Shown here one piece after another: positions 1-6,573 of a stretch of 12,694 nt of DNA. Each line of letters begins with the position of its first letter. Position 1 is the stretch's first letter. A program made the translations under genes and the position numbers. The notes beneath the pieces are model-generated. The model made no database searches and was not told the origin of the DNA. It saw nothing but the letters and a program-made list of their open reading frames with translations. Where the stretch lies: the NCBI GenBank assembly GCA_002887195.1, contig PJAB01001715.1, positions 1 to 12,694 on the forward strand, in the 5' to 3' direction. The DNA comes from Chrysochromulina parva (taxonomy: Eukaryota > Haptophyta > Prymnesiales > Chrysochromulinaceae).

Positions 1-1
1 G

Positions 2-151
2 CAGACAAAAGGCAGGCAGGAGGAAAGTATGGTCAGTGACAGGACGCCGCCAGCCGTGATGGAACTGAACACCCAGTCGCTGATTCTTGACGAACTTGAC
101 GCTCGGGATTCCCAAAATGAGATGTCAATTTGTAAGTATTGGAAATTCTAA
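2..151 (+). CDS. Possible C-terminal exon of an upstream gene (partial)
   Basis: A reading frame is open from the left edge (codon at base 2) to a TAA at 149-151. It encodes about 49 charged, non-repetitive residues ending in MSICKYWKF. The frame holds an ATG at 29, but because it is already open at the edge it could equally be the tail of a gene lying further left. A good donor, GTAAGT, starts at 132. If a 132-170 intron is removed, the codon across the junction becomes TGA, so the frame ends there either way. No family is recognised. The alternative is that this is the 5' leader of the next gene with a small upstream ORF. Confidence is low because the piece is short. Confidence 0.25.
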   Translation, partial: QTKGRQEESMVSDRTPPAVMELNTQSLILDELDARDSQNEMSICKYWKF

Positions 152-170
152 TACATTGAGCTCGTGACAG
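132..170 (+). other. Candidate 39-nt intron just upstream of the Ala-rich gene
   Basis: The donor GTAAGT is at 132-137, a branch-like TTCTAAT lies at 147-153, and the acceptor GACAG ends at 170. The size is small but within the range of very short algal introns. It lies 29 nt before the ATG at 200, so it would be a 5' leader intron of the following gene, or a junction at the end of an upstream gene. It is inferred from consensus only. A 39-nt stretch with these motifs could occur by chance. Confidence 0.3.
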
Positions 171-199
171 GAGCTCTCGCGTGTCGTAATTTCGCGTTC

Positions 200-3100
200 A
201 TGATGGCTTCTCTCGTCATTGCCGCTCTGACGGGCACCTCAGCACTGTCGGGCCATATCTACCGGCCATATCTACCTGCATCTCGTGTGTCACAACCACC
301 ACGCATGGGCATGAATCCATTTGATCGATTCCGACGCCGCAAAGGTGAGGCTGGCAAGGAAGTGGCCGAAATCATATCAGATGAAGTCGCCGAGTCTAAG
401 GCTGCAATTCGTTTCGCCAGGGCGTGGGCTGCAAAGGCGCCTGTTTTGGAGCGACAGGTGGAGCGTATTATCGAGAAACAATTGGCAAGCGCTGGGGCAC
501 AGACAGCGAAACAATCAGAGGAGTCGAGAAAGGCAAGCGCAGATGCTAGGGCGAAGATTGCGGCCGCGGAGGCGAAGGCGGTCGCGGAGGCGAAGGCGGC
601 CGCGGAGGCAAAGGCGGACGCGGAGGCGAAGGTGGTCGCAGAAGCGATAAAGGCCAAAGAAGCGATAAAGGCCAAAGAAGCACAGGCAGCCGAGGCAAAA
701 GCAGCACTTGGGGTTCGACAGGCTGAAGGAAAAGCAGCTCAAGAAAAGCTAGATGCAAGTGCAAAGCTCGCCAAGGACAAGATAAAGGTCGAGCAGGCAC
801 CGGCTAAGAAGATCGATATCAACAAAAAAGGTGAGCAGACACTGATCAACAAGAAGTCGCCGGTTGAGGCGGCTGCTCGAGCGGTCTACAAGGCGGATTC
901 CGACTCGGACTCCGAGCTTACCACTGCCGCGGGTGTGGCGGGTGCGGCGCTTGCGTTCTTTGCACTAGCTAGCGGCCCGATTCTGGCGCTTGGCGCTCTT
1001 GGTGCAGCTGCTGTGGTGGCGACTTCAAAGGACGACGAGAGCAAAGCCGAAGCTCAGGTGGGGGCATCAAAGGGTGCGGAGGCGAAGGCGGCCGCGGAGG
1101 CAAAGGCGGCCGCGGAGGCGAAGGCGGCCGCGGAGGCGAAGGCGGCCGCGGAGGCAAAGGCGGCCGCGGAGGCAAAGGCGGCCGCGGAGGCAAAGGCGGC
1201 TGCGGAGGCCAAGGCGGCTGCGGAGGCGAAGGCGGCTGCGGAGGCGAAGGTGGCCACGGAGGCGAAGGTGGCCACGGAGGCGAAGGCGATCGCAGAAGCG
1301 AAAAAGGCCACAGAAGCGCAGGCAGCCGAGGCAAAAGCAGCAATTGAGGTCCTCGAGGCGCGACTTGACCAGGTGGCCACGGAGATGGCGGCTGCGGAGA
1401 AGGCGCGCGTTCTCGAGGCCCGACTTGACCTGCTGGCCACGGAGATGGCGGCCGCGGAGATGGCGACTTCGGAAGAGGCCCGACTTGACCTGCTGGCGGC
1501 GGAGATGGCGGCTGCCGCAGCGACGGTTGAGGAAGCGACGGTGAACAATGATGTACGGGCTAAGGCGGCAGCGGAAGCCAAGGCGGCGCAAGAGGCGGCG
1601 GCTAAGAAGGCTCGCGAGGATCGCGCGGCGGCGCTTCAGGCGGCGGAGAAGGAGCGAGCGGCCATGCGAGCGGAGGCGCAGGCCACGGTGGATGCGGTCC
1701 GAGAGGAGCGCCGGCGCCAGCAAGAGGAGAGTGCTCGGATTGCGCGCCAGGCGGCTGCGGGGAAGGCTGCTCTCGAGGTGAAGCAGGCCTACGTGAGGGC
1801 CGCGGTGCGAGAGGCGACGGAGAAGGCGGCGGCGGAGAAGGCGGCGATGGAGAATGCGGCGGAGCGGGCTTCGGCCACCGAGAGTAAGGAGGCTGCGGCG
1901 GCGGCGGCGGCGGAAGCAACACGCGTGGCTGCAACAAGCGTGGCTGCAGCACGCATGCCTGTCAATGAGCCTTTGTCCCAGCTGCAAGTTGCCGAGGTGG
2001 CCGTGAAGGAGGTTGTCGAAACGACGACAGCAGCACAGGCCGAGAACAACGCTCTGGCGGCCGCAGAGGCGGCAGCTCAGGCTGCGCGCGAGCAGCGCAC
2101 GGCAGCCATCAAGGCGGCGGCGGCGGCGCGTGCTGCCTTGCAGGCAGAGGCTGCAGCTGCAGCAGAGGCCAAGCGCATCGCGGCTGCCGAGGCGCTTGCC
2201 GCCAAGAACGCGGAGAGGAAGGCGGCCGTAGCGGCTTCTCAGGAGGTCAAGCGTCGGCGGGAAGCAGAGGCCAAGGTGGCCCTCGAAATCCTCGAGGCGC
2301 GACTTGACCTTGTGGCCTCGGAGATGGCGGCTGCGGACAAGGTGCCTGCTGAGAAGGCCGCTCTTATGGCTGGTTCGCAGCAGCCCGGCCTCGAACCGAC
2401 GGCCTCGAAACCGCGTGCTACCGCGACGGCCAAGGTGGCGTTGCGCCCGACGACGTTAGAGGAACGTTCGGCCACGGCCGAGCAGCGCGTGGCGGCGGAG
2501 ATCTACCGCATGAATGCCGAGGAGGCGCTCGCCTACCTTTCGAGCGACACACCTCGCGAGATGGGAGTCAAAGCATCCGTGATCGCCGCGTCGCTGGCAA
2601 TCGTCCGCCCTGTAGCAGAGGAGCAGGCAGCAGCACGGAAGTCGGCCTTTTTTGCCGAGGAGGAGGCCAAGGCGGCTGCTGCAGCGGCGCGCGCCAAGGA
2701 GGAGGCAGCAGAGGCTGCAGTCGCCGCGGCCATCTGCCTGAAATGGTGGGCTCCAAAAGAAGCCGAGGCCTACTTGTCGAGCTCGGCTCCTACCGAGGCG
2801 GGTGTGTCGGAAGCAGTCATTGCCGAGGCACTCGCGATTGTCAGGAAGGCAGTCGCGCGCGGCCCATCGCCTCCGATCATAAGGTCAAAGGGCTTGTCGG
2901 ACGAAGACACGAAGGCCGGGGCGGCACTTGCTGCAGCGGCCGTTGTGTTTGCTGCGGTCTTGAGCTTTGATGGGGGGGCACCGAAGCCCCCGGCTATGGC
3001 ACCCATTGCGCAACAAGGCGTGCATGCACCAGCCGCGAAGAAGATGGCGGAGGAGCAAACGGCTCGTCTCGCCAGTGAGAAGCAAGCACTGGTTGCCAAG

Positions 3101-3421
3101 AGAGCAAAGGAGGTAGCGACAGCCAAGGCAGTGGCGACGGAGGAGAAGTTTCGTCTCGTGGCGGAGAAGCAGGCGCTCGATAAGGCGCTCAGTGCCAAGA
3201 AGGCAGGGGAGGCAGCGGCCAAGATGGCAGCAGACGCCGAGAAGCGTGCAAGTGCCGAAGCTGCCAAGGCCGAGGTGGCGGCGGCCAAGAAGGCCGCTGC
3301 GGCAGTCGCAAAACAACCAGAGCGCGTCGCTAGTTCTGCGCCCACGATCAAGCCGGTCGGGCAGTCCAAGGTTAGCGTGCAGGAGGACCTGAAGCGCTTG
3401 GGGCTGAAGACGTACAAGTGA
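200..3421 (+). CDS. Large Ala/Glu/Lys-rich repetitive protein with signal peptide and two hydrophobic segments
   Basis: The product is 1073 residues if translation starts at the ATG-ATG pair at 200. The frame stays open 12 codons further, but only to a GTG, which is unlikely in a eukaryote. Residues 1-16 form a signal-peptide core (MASLVIAALTGTSALSG), and a Pro/Arg-rich transit-like stretch follows, suggesting the plastid or secretory route. A charged helical region comes next. A hydrophobic Ala/Gly segment lies at about 243-275, an AAAEAK hexapeptide array at about 293-370, and three tandem LEARLD units at about 384-443, with a fourth near 697. Long Ala-rich coiled coil follows. A duplicated AYLSS module lies at about 764-805 and 842-885, and a second hydrophobic segment at about 907-925. 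The C-terminus is Lys/Ala-rich and ends LKRLGLKTYK. No enzyme motif is visible. Similarity searches will probably hit TolA-like or other low-complexity proteins, which reflects composition and not homology. A structural or tethering role in a membrane is a guess. Confidence 0.75.
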   Translation: MMASLVIAALTGTSALSGHIYRPYLPASRVSQPPRMGMNPFDRFRRRKGEAGKEVAEIISDEVAESKAAIRFARAWAAKAPVLERQVERIIEKQLASAGAQTAKQSEESRKASADARAKIAAAEAKAVAEAKAAAEAKADAEAKVVAEAIKAKEAIKAKEAQAAEAKAALGVRQAEGKAAQEKLDASAKLAKDKIKVEQAPAKKIDINKKGEQTLINKKSPVEAAARAVYKADSDSDSELTTAAGVAGAALAFFALASGPILALGALGAAAVVATSKDDESKAEAQVGASKGAEAKAAAEAKAAAEAKAAAEAKAAAEAKAAAEAKAAAEAKAAAEAKAAAEAKAAAEAKVATEAKVATEAKAIAEAKKATEAQAAEAKAAIEVLEARLDQVATEMAAAEKARVLEARLDLLATEMAAAEMATSEEARLDLLAAEMAAAAATVEEATVNNDVRAKAAAEAKAAQEAAAKKAREDRAAALQAAEKERAAMRAEAQATVDAVREERRRQQEESARIARQAAAGKAALEVKQAYVRAAVREATEKAAAEKAAMENAAERASATESKEAAAAAAAEATRVAATSVAAARMPVNEPLSQLQVAEVAVKEVVETTTAAQAENNALAAAEAAAQAAREQRTAAIKAAAAARAALQAEAAAAAEAKRIAAAEALAAKNAERKAAVAASQEVKRRREAEAKVALEILEARLDLVASEMAAADKVPAEKAALMAGSQQPGLEPTASKPRATATAKVALRPTTLEERSATAEQRVAAEIYRMNAEEALAYLSSDTPREMGVKASVIAASLAIVRPVAEEQAAARKSAFFAEEEAKAAAAAARAKEEAAEAAVAAAICLKWWAPKEAEAYLSSSAPTEAGVSEAVIAEALAIVRKAVARGPSPPIIRSKGLSDEDTKAGAALAAAAVVFAAVLSFDGGAPKPPAMAPIAQQGVHAPAAKKMAEEQTARLASEKQALVAKRAKEVATAKAVATEEKFRLVAEKQALDKALSAKKAGEAAAKMAADAEKRASAEAAKAEVAAAKKAAAAVAKQPERVASSAPTIKPVGQSKVSVQEDLKRLGLKTYK
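557..710 (+). repeat. First, short 18-bp NotI-rich array with its 3' flank
   Basis: About five degenerate 18-bp units related to GCGGCCGCGGAGGCGAAG encode AAAEAK-type hexapeptides. A tail follows in which AAGAAGCGATAAAGGCC-like bases repeat and then run into CAGGCAGCCGAGGCAAAAGC. The same tail follows the second array at about 1295-1340, so array and flank were duplicated together inside the gene. Confidence 0.8.
1076..1310 (+). repeat. Main 18-bp tandem array encoding AAAEAK hexapeptides
   Basis: About thirteen 18-bp units are read by eye. The early units are nearly identical (GCGGCCGCGGAGGCAAAG), and several contain the NotI octamer. Later units drift to GCGGCTGCG and then GTGGCCACG before ending in GCGATCGCAGAAGC. 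The gradient from identical to diverged units suggests recent expansion at the 5' side. All units keep the reading frame, so length changes here would alter the protein without truncating it. Confidence 0.9.
1351..1530 (+). repeat. Three tandem 60-bp units encoding LEARLD..ATEMAAAE
   Basis: Units begin at 1351, 1411 and 1471, exactly 60 bp apart. Each carries GAGGCxCGACTTGACC followed by GAGATGGCGG. The third has GGAAGAGGCC at its start in place of a TCGAGGC-type start. A fourth, separated copy lies at about 2290-2349. Confidence 0.9.
2290..2349 (+). repeat. Dispersed fourth copy of the 60-bp LEARLD unit
   Basis: CTCGAGGCGCGACTTGACC followed by GTGGCCTCGGAGATGGCGGC matches the units at 1351-1530 and is in frame with them, about 760 bp downstream of the last tandem unit. 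It shows that the repeat moved or was duplicated within the gene. Confidence 0.85.
2489..2614 (+). repeat. Protein module AYLSS, copy 1
   Basis: This encodes about 42 residues with the pattern AEEALAYLSS..P.E.GV...VIA..LAIVR. Copy 2 is at 2723-2854. The module is less alanine-biased than its surroundings and is predicted to be a compact two-helix unit. It is not a family I recognise. Confidence 0.75.
2723..2854 (+). repeat. Protein module AYLSS, copy 2
   Basis: The encoded pattern is KEAEAYLSS.AP.EAGV.EAVIAEALAIVRK, matching copy 1 at 2489-2614 at the positions AYLSS, P, E, GV, VIA and LAIVR. A Trp pair (KWW) precedes it and is absent from copy 1. The DNA has diverged more than the protein, which suggests selection on the module. 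Confidence 0.75.
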
Positions 3422-3572
3422 CGGCAGGGCCCAGATGCTCTCGGACGCCGGCGAGGACCTGGCGAGGACGTGGGCAGAGGTTGATCTCCACACTTGAGCT
3501 TGACTCTAATTAGCATGTCCGCATTCGTTTTGCGAAAAGCTCAGCTCAGAACGATTTGCTGGGTTAAAGTAT

Positions 3573-3588
3573 TTCACAGGACACGTGT
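3573..3588 (+). promoter_or_regulatory. G-box-containing 16-bp repeat, distal copy
   Basis: TTCACAGGACACGTGT is identical to the proximal copy at 3648-3663. The core ACACGTGT is palindromic and contains CACGTG, the binding site of plant and algal bZIP and bHLH factors. It ends about 123 bp before the ATG at 3712. A run of GT dinucleotides follows it. Confidence 0.5.
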
Positions 3589-3647
3589 ATGTGTGTGTGA
3601 AACGACGTCTTTTCGGAACTGTACGGTATTTCACAGCAATGGAATGA

Positions 3648-3665
3648 TTCACAGGACACGTGTCC
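3648..3665 (+). promoter_or_regulatory. G-box-containing 16-bp repeat, proximal copy, extended palindrome
   Basis: This copy repeats TTCACAGGACACGTGT. Here the core extends to a perfect 12-bp palindrome, GGACACGTGTCC, at 3654-3665. It ends 46 bp before the ATG at 3712, within promoter or leader distance. The two copies are 75 bp apart start to start. Confidence 0.5.
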
Positions 3666-3711
3666 GAGCTCGCCGCTGGTCGGACGCTTGTGTTCGACGG
3701 TGGCCGACATC

Positions 3712-4743
3712 ATGAGAAAGCTTCCGCTCGTGCTCCTCTCGATCGCAACCGTGTGCCACGCGATCGAGTTGTCAACAGCCGCCACTCTTGATGCTGCCTG
3801 TGCAAGTAGAAGCGCGTGCATACGCGCATACGGCACACTGCAACAGAGCGGCCAGCTGACGGCCTTTGGCCGGAGTGACATGCCTCTGCAGCCGACGCTT
3901 GCCAAATCGCTCGAGCTCGCAAAGGTCACCGGCCTTCGAGCAACTGCGTTTGCGCCAAAGCCTCGTGGCGAGCCACGAGGCCTCCGACTGGCACCTCTTG
4001 AGGCAGCCGCAGCACTGCTGGTGGGCCAGCTCTGCTTTGCCTCTGGCGCGCTGATGGACGAGATGCCGTTGCGCAGCCTGCGCGAGCTCGAGGCGCCGCA
4101 ACTAATTTCGCTAGCACTCAGCGTTCTCGTGGGCAGTGCGACTGTCCTCTTCGTGTTGGACAAGCTTCTGCTGCAGGAGCGGCTGCTCGGTGTGCTGCGC
4201 CTCATCGTGCCCTCACGCCGCGAGGCAGTCGTACGACACGAAGCGGGTCACTTCCTGTGTGCGTACAGCCTAGGTGTGCCCGTGCAGGCCTGCAGGCTCA
4301 ACCCGCTGGGGGCGCCCTTCGATCCGCGCTGGAGCGAGGCGTCGGCAGGCACCATCTTCCTTTCTCCAGCCATCGAGTGCTTGCAAGAGGGTCGCCGCGC
4401 CGACGAGGACGACGTGCTCCGAGCGGCCATTGTGCTTGCGGGTGGCATCGCAGCTGAGGCGCTCTGGGCAGGCAGCGCCGAGGGAGGGGCTGCCGACGAG
4501 GCAACGCTGCGTGCTTTGCTTTCCAAGCACGCGGCGCCCGCGGCGCTGAGCGAGCAGGTCATCCGCGAGCGCGCGCGCTGGGCAGCGGCGAGCGCAGTGC
4601 TGCTGCTCAGGCAGCGAGCTGCTGCGTACGACGCGCTCTGTGACGCTATGCGCGAGGGCCGGTCGGTGGGCGAGTGCGTGATGGCCATCGAGCGGGCAGT
4701 TCAGACGGGTGGGAGCAGCATGGTTGAAGAAGTTGCCAAATGA
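3712..4743 (+). CDS. M41/FtsH-type zinc metalloprotease-like membrane protein lacking an AAA domain, probably plastid
   Basis: The product is 343 residues from the ATG at 3712; eight open codons upstream lack an ATG. Residues 1-17 (MRKLPLVLLSIATVCHA) are a signal peptide, suggesting bipartite plastid targeting. Hydrophobic segments lie at about 97-113 and 130-150. The zinc-binding motif HEAGH is at 176-180 in the context VVRHEAGHFLCAYSLGVPV. AGGIAAEAL at 243-251 matches the conserved M41 helix, and EGGAADEATL at about 257-266 supplies a candidate third ligand (Asp). A helical tail of the M41 type follows. No Walker A or B motif exists, so this resembles the AAA-less M41 proteins of plant chloroplasts (the VIR3 group), which affect thylakoid and chloroplast development. 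Because the ligands are intact, it may be catalytically active. The substrate is unknown. It is convergent with the TPR gene at 5049-6416. Confidence 0.8.
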   Translation: MRKLPLVLLSIATVCHAIELSTAATLDAACASRSACIRAYGTLQQSGQLTAFGRSDMPLQPTLAKSLELAKVTGLRATAFAPKPRGEPRGLRLAPLEAAAALLVGQLCFASGALMDEMPLRSLRELEAPQLISLALSVLVGSATVLFVLDKLLLQERLLGVLRLIVPSRREAVVRHEAGHFLCAYSLGVPVQACRLNPLGAPFDPRWSEASAGTIFLSPAIECLQEGRRADEDDVLRAAIVLAGGIAAEALWAGSAEGGAADEATLRALLSKHAAPAALSEQVIRERARWAAASAVLLLRQRAAAYDALCDAMREGRSVGECVMAIERAVQTGGSSMVEEVAK

Positions 4744-5048
4744 GTGCCGACTCGGGTACCTCGGTACAACTAAGTGGAGTGTGGAGCGTGTACGAACGTA
4801 GCGTAGTAAGTCCGGTCCCACAAAACGTGAATACCAATAGCAATGTGCAAGGCCTCCGACGCTGCCTGTCTTATTTTGGTACTTGCCGCCGAGAGTCTGT
4901 TCGGTTGGTCGACAGTTGGTACTTAATGTTCGCTCCTGTATGAGAGGACCGGACGACACGCGGGATCGTGCGCGCCCCAATCCTCGTGCGTGTCGAAACA
5001 CGCTACACAAGGGGCTGCGGCACATGCAAACGTTACACATGAGGCAGG
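4744..5048. other. Convergent intergenic region, nothing recognised
   Basis: These 305 bases lie between the stop of the M41-type gene (+) and the stop of the TPR gene (-). They would hold the two 3' UTRs. I see no tRNA, no clear polyadenylation signal and no repeat. Confidence 0.5.
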
Positions 5049-6416
5049 CTACTGAAAGCACGGCACTGCATCACCTAAGCCTGGCTTGCTCAGCAGCACC
5101 GAGCACTGCGTGCGGTCGAGCCCGTATCCCTTCTTGGGCACGAGGATGGGACCTTGAGGCACCGCCGCTGCAAACTTCTCGACGTTCGCCACGAGCGCCG
5201 GCGGCCATTCGGGCCGGTTGGCGCGCAGCCAGTCGGCCTGCCGATACTTGGCGCAAGAGAGTCCCGGCTCGACGGTTGCGAGGGGCACACCTGGGTTCCG
5301 GCGTGCGCTGGCTCCCTCGCCGTAGCTGTACCATGCGAAGCCGCTTTGGGGGCGCTGTGTTACGAAGGGCGACTTGGGATCCAGACCGTTGAGCATCGCG
5401 ATTGCGGCCGTGTTGGAGAAGCTGCCGGCGACAGAGGAGGCGCGCAGTGTACCCGCCACCTCCTTCCCTGTCGCCTCCGCCTGCATCGCCTCCTGCGCCC
5501 GCAACGACGCCTCCGCTGCCTGGCGCTGCTCTGCATCCGTCACAAAGGACTCGAGACGGATGCACCCAGTCTGCCACTGCTGCTGCGCCTCATCACGCAA
5601 GCCGTCAGCGCCGTACACATGCGCAGCATACGCCAGATGCATCTCAGCCTCGCGGCGCGCAAGTGCTTGCAGCGTGCCAATGTCATCCGGGTTATTTGAG
5701 GCGGGGCTCCGTGTACCATAGCTGTTGAAGGTTGAGCGCATGCGCGAAAGCGCCTCGTCGATGTCGCCGGCGCCGTAGAGGGCGAGGGAAGCATCGGAGG
5801 ACGCGAGGAGGCTGCGCAGCTTATCACCAATGTCCTTGAACTCGATGGACGCGGTTAGGGCGTCGTCTGCAGCTCCAGCCCAGTCGCCGAGATGCGAACG
5901 CACACTGGAGCGCTCTGAGTAGAGGTAGGGATTGGTCGCCTCGATGGCGTCGAGCTCATCAAGCCGATCAATCGCGGCTGAAAAGTCTGCCTCGGCCTCC
6001 TTCCACCTTTCTAGTGCCGCGTTCAAGCGGGCACGAAGCAGGTACGTGCGCTGCAATTCTGAAGGCGCTGGCTTTGCTGATGACGGCGAGGTTAGCAAAG
6101 CTAGCGCCTCGTCCAAATCTCCAACCGCATCCATTGTACGGCCTTGCTCCTGCCGAACCGTGCCGCGCACCTTGTAAAGAGCAGCAATCTCATCCGCAGG
6201 CTGTGCGGTCCTCTTCCATTCGGCCACAGACTTGGTCAACAAGTTATCAGCATTGGGCAGCAGGCCATCCGTGGCTGCTTGGTAGGCCTTTCTGAGTGTG
6301 GCAAGCGCTTCGGTGCTGGGCGGCTCCACAGCAAGCGTGGGGGAGTGGGACGCAGTCGAGAATATAATTGCGCTCGCTGCCGCAGCGGCGATCGACGACG
6401 GCGTCGGCCAGCGCAT
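5049..6416 (-). CDS. TPR-repeat protein with lumenal-type leader (probable thylakoid lumen)
   Basis: The product is 455 residues. The start is the first ATG after an in-frame TAG upstream. Residues 1-30 form a hydrophobic Ala-rich leader ending in a processing-like site (SPTLAV|EPP), as in thylakoid lumen proteins. No outer signal peptide is obvious, so an upstream exon could be missing. TPR-like helical pairs run from about 35 to 310: DLDEALALL, ERWKEAEADFSAAI, GDWAGAADDALTASIEF and GDIDEALSRM. The C-terminal part (about 335-415) has NGLDPKSPFVTQRP, a lone Cys in SCAKYR, and DWLRANRPEWPPALVANVEKF. The last resembles the closing motif of algal and plant plastid TPR proteins. TPR domains mediate protein binding. 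A role in photosystem assembly is possible, but nothing here specifies it. Confidence 0.75.
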   Translation of the reverse strand: MRWPTPSSIAAAAASAIIFSTASHSPTLAVEPPSTEALATLRKAYQAATDGLLPNADNLLTKSVAEWKRTAQPADEIAALYKVRGTVRQEQGRTMDAVGDLDEALALLTSPSSAKPAPSELQRTYLLRARLNAALERWKEAEADFSAAIDRLDELDAIEATNPYLYSERSSVRSHLGDWAGAADDALTASIEFKDIGDKLRSLLASSDASLALYGAGDIDEALSRMRSTFNSYGTRSPASNNPDDIGTLQALARREAEMHLAYAAHVYGADGLRDEAQQQWQTGCIRLESFVTDAEQRQAAEASLRAQEAMQAEATGKEVAGTLRASSVAGSFSNTAAIAMLNGLDPKSPFVTQRPQSGFAWYSYGEGASARRNPGVPLATVEPGLSCAKYRQADWLRANRPEWPPALVANVEKFAAAVPQGPILVPKKGYGLDRTQCSVLLSKPGLGDAVPCFQ

Positions 6417-6428
6417 GTTCGATGTTGA

Positions 6429-6457
6429 AATTCCCGAATTTGTCGTTTCCGGGAATT
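6429..6457 (-). promoter_or_regulatory. Inverted repeat in the leader of the TPR gene
   Basis: AATTCCCG at 6429-6436 pairs perfectly with CGGGAATT at 6450-6457 around a 13-nt loop. It lies 13-41 bp upstream of the TPR start codon, so it would fold in the mRNA leader or be a dimer binding site in DNA. No matching factor is known to me. Confidence 0.4.
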
Positions 6458-6465
6458 CCTACCGG

Positions 6466-6573
6466 TAAAAAGACACCGGGGGAGCCGGGACACACACGGG
6501 ACACACACGGGACACGCGGGCGCACAAAGGCACACGGACCACGCAGACGAACCTCACAACCATCCAAACCCAC
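6466..6573. repeat. CACACGGG-rich direct repeat, copy A
   Basis: The element starts with TAAAAAGACACC, then GGGGGAGCCGGGACACACAC and tandem GGGACACAC motifs, then CAGACGAACCTCACAACCATCC. Copy B at 6859-6943 has the same order of blocks. Copy A carries an extra block (about 20 bp) in the middle. Both are in the same orientation, 393 bp apart. Confidence 0.75.

Larger units (their letters stand above)
3422..3711 (+). promoter_or_regulatory. Intergenic upstream region of the M41-type protease gene
   Basis: These 290 bases without a gene separate two genes on the same strand. The left part has no clear signal. The right part holds two direct copies of a 16-bp motif with a G-box core, listed separately, a partial third copy (TATTTCACAG at 3627-3636) and a GACGTC palindrome at 3604-3609. 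It probably includes the promoter of the gene starting at 3712. Confidence 0.5.

Noticed and set aside
164..199. GTG start 12 codons upstream of the ATG at 200
   Set aside because: Non-ATG initiation is unlikely in a eukaryotic nuclear gene, and the ATG pair at 200 begins a clean signal peptide. The upstream bases also overlap a candidate intron acceptor.
1067..1987. Long minus-strand and alternate plus-strand frames over the Ala-rich gene (Leu/Arg-, Pro- or Ser-rich products)
   Set aside because: They are mirror images of the GCG/GAG/AAG codon repeats of the real gene. Products are pure low complexity with no domain, and a stop-free shadow is expected in such DNA.
2770..3516. 248-codon minus-strand frame antisense to the 3' part of the Ala-rich gene
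   Set aside because: The product is Ala/Ser-rich antisense of Glu/Lys/Ala codons. It has no motif, and the plus strand has the coherent protein.
4744..5048. tRNA or small RNA gene in the convergent gap
   Set aside because: No TTCGA-type T-loop with matching acceptor stem was found by eye here or in the other gaps.
4270..5061. 263-codon minus-strand frame antisense to the M41-type gene
   Set aside because: It overlaps the conserved HEAGH-containing protein on the other strand and shows no recognisable domain.
6478..6520. CRISPR-like or telomere-like array in the CACACGGG repeats
   Set aside because: Units are short, contiguous and irregular with no spacers. Only two copies of the larger element exist, and the organism is eukaryotic.
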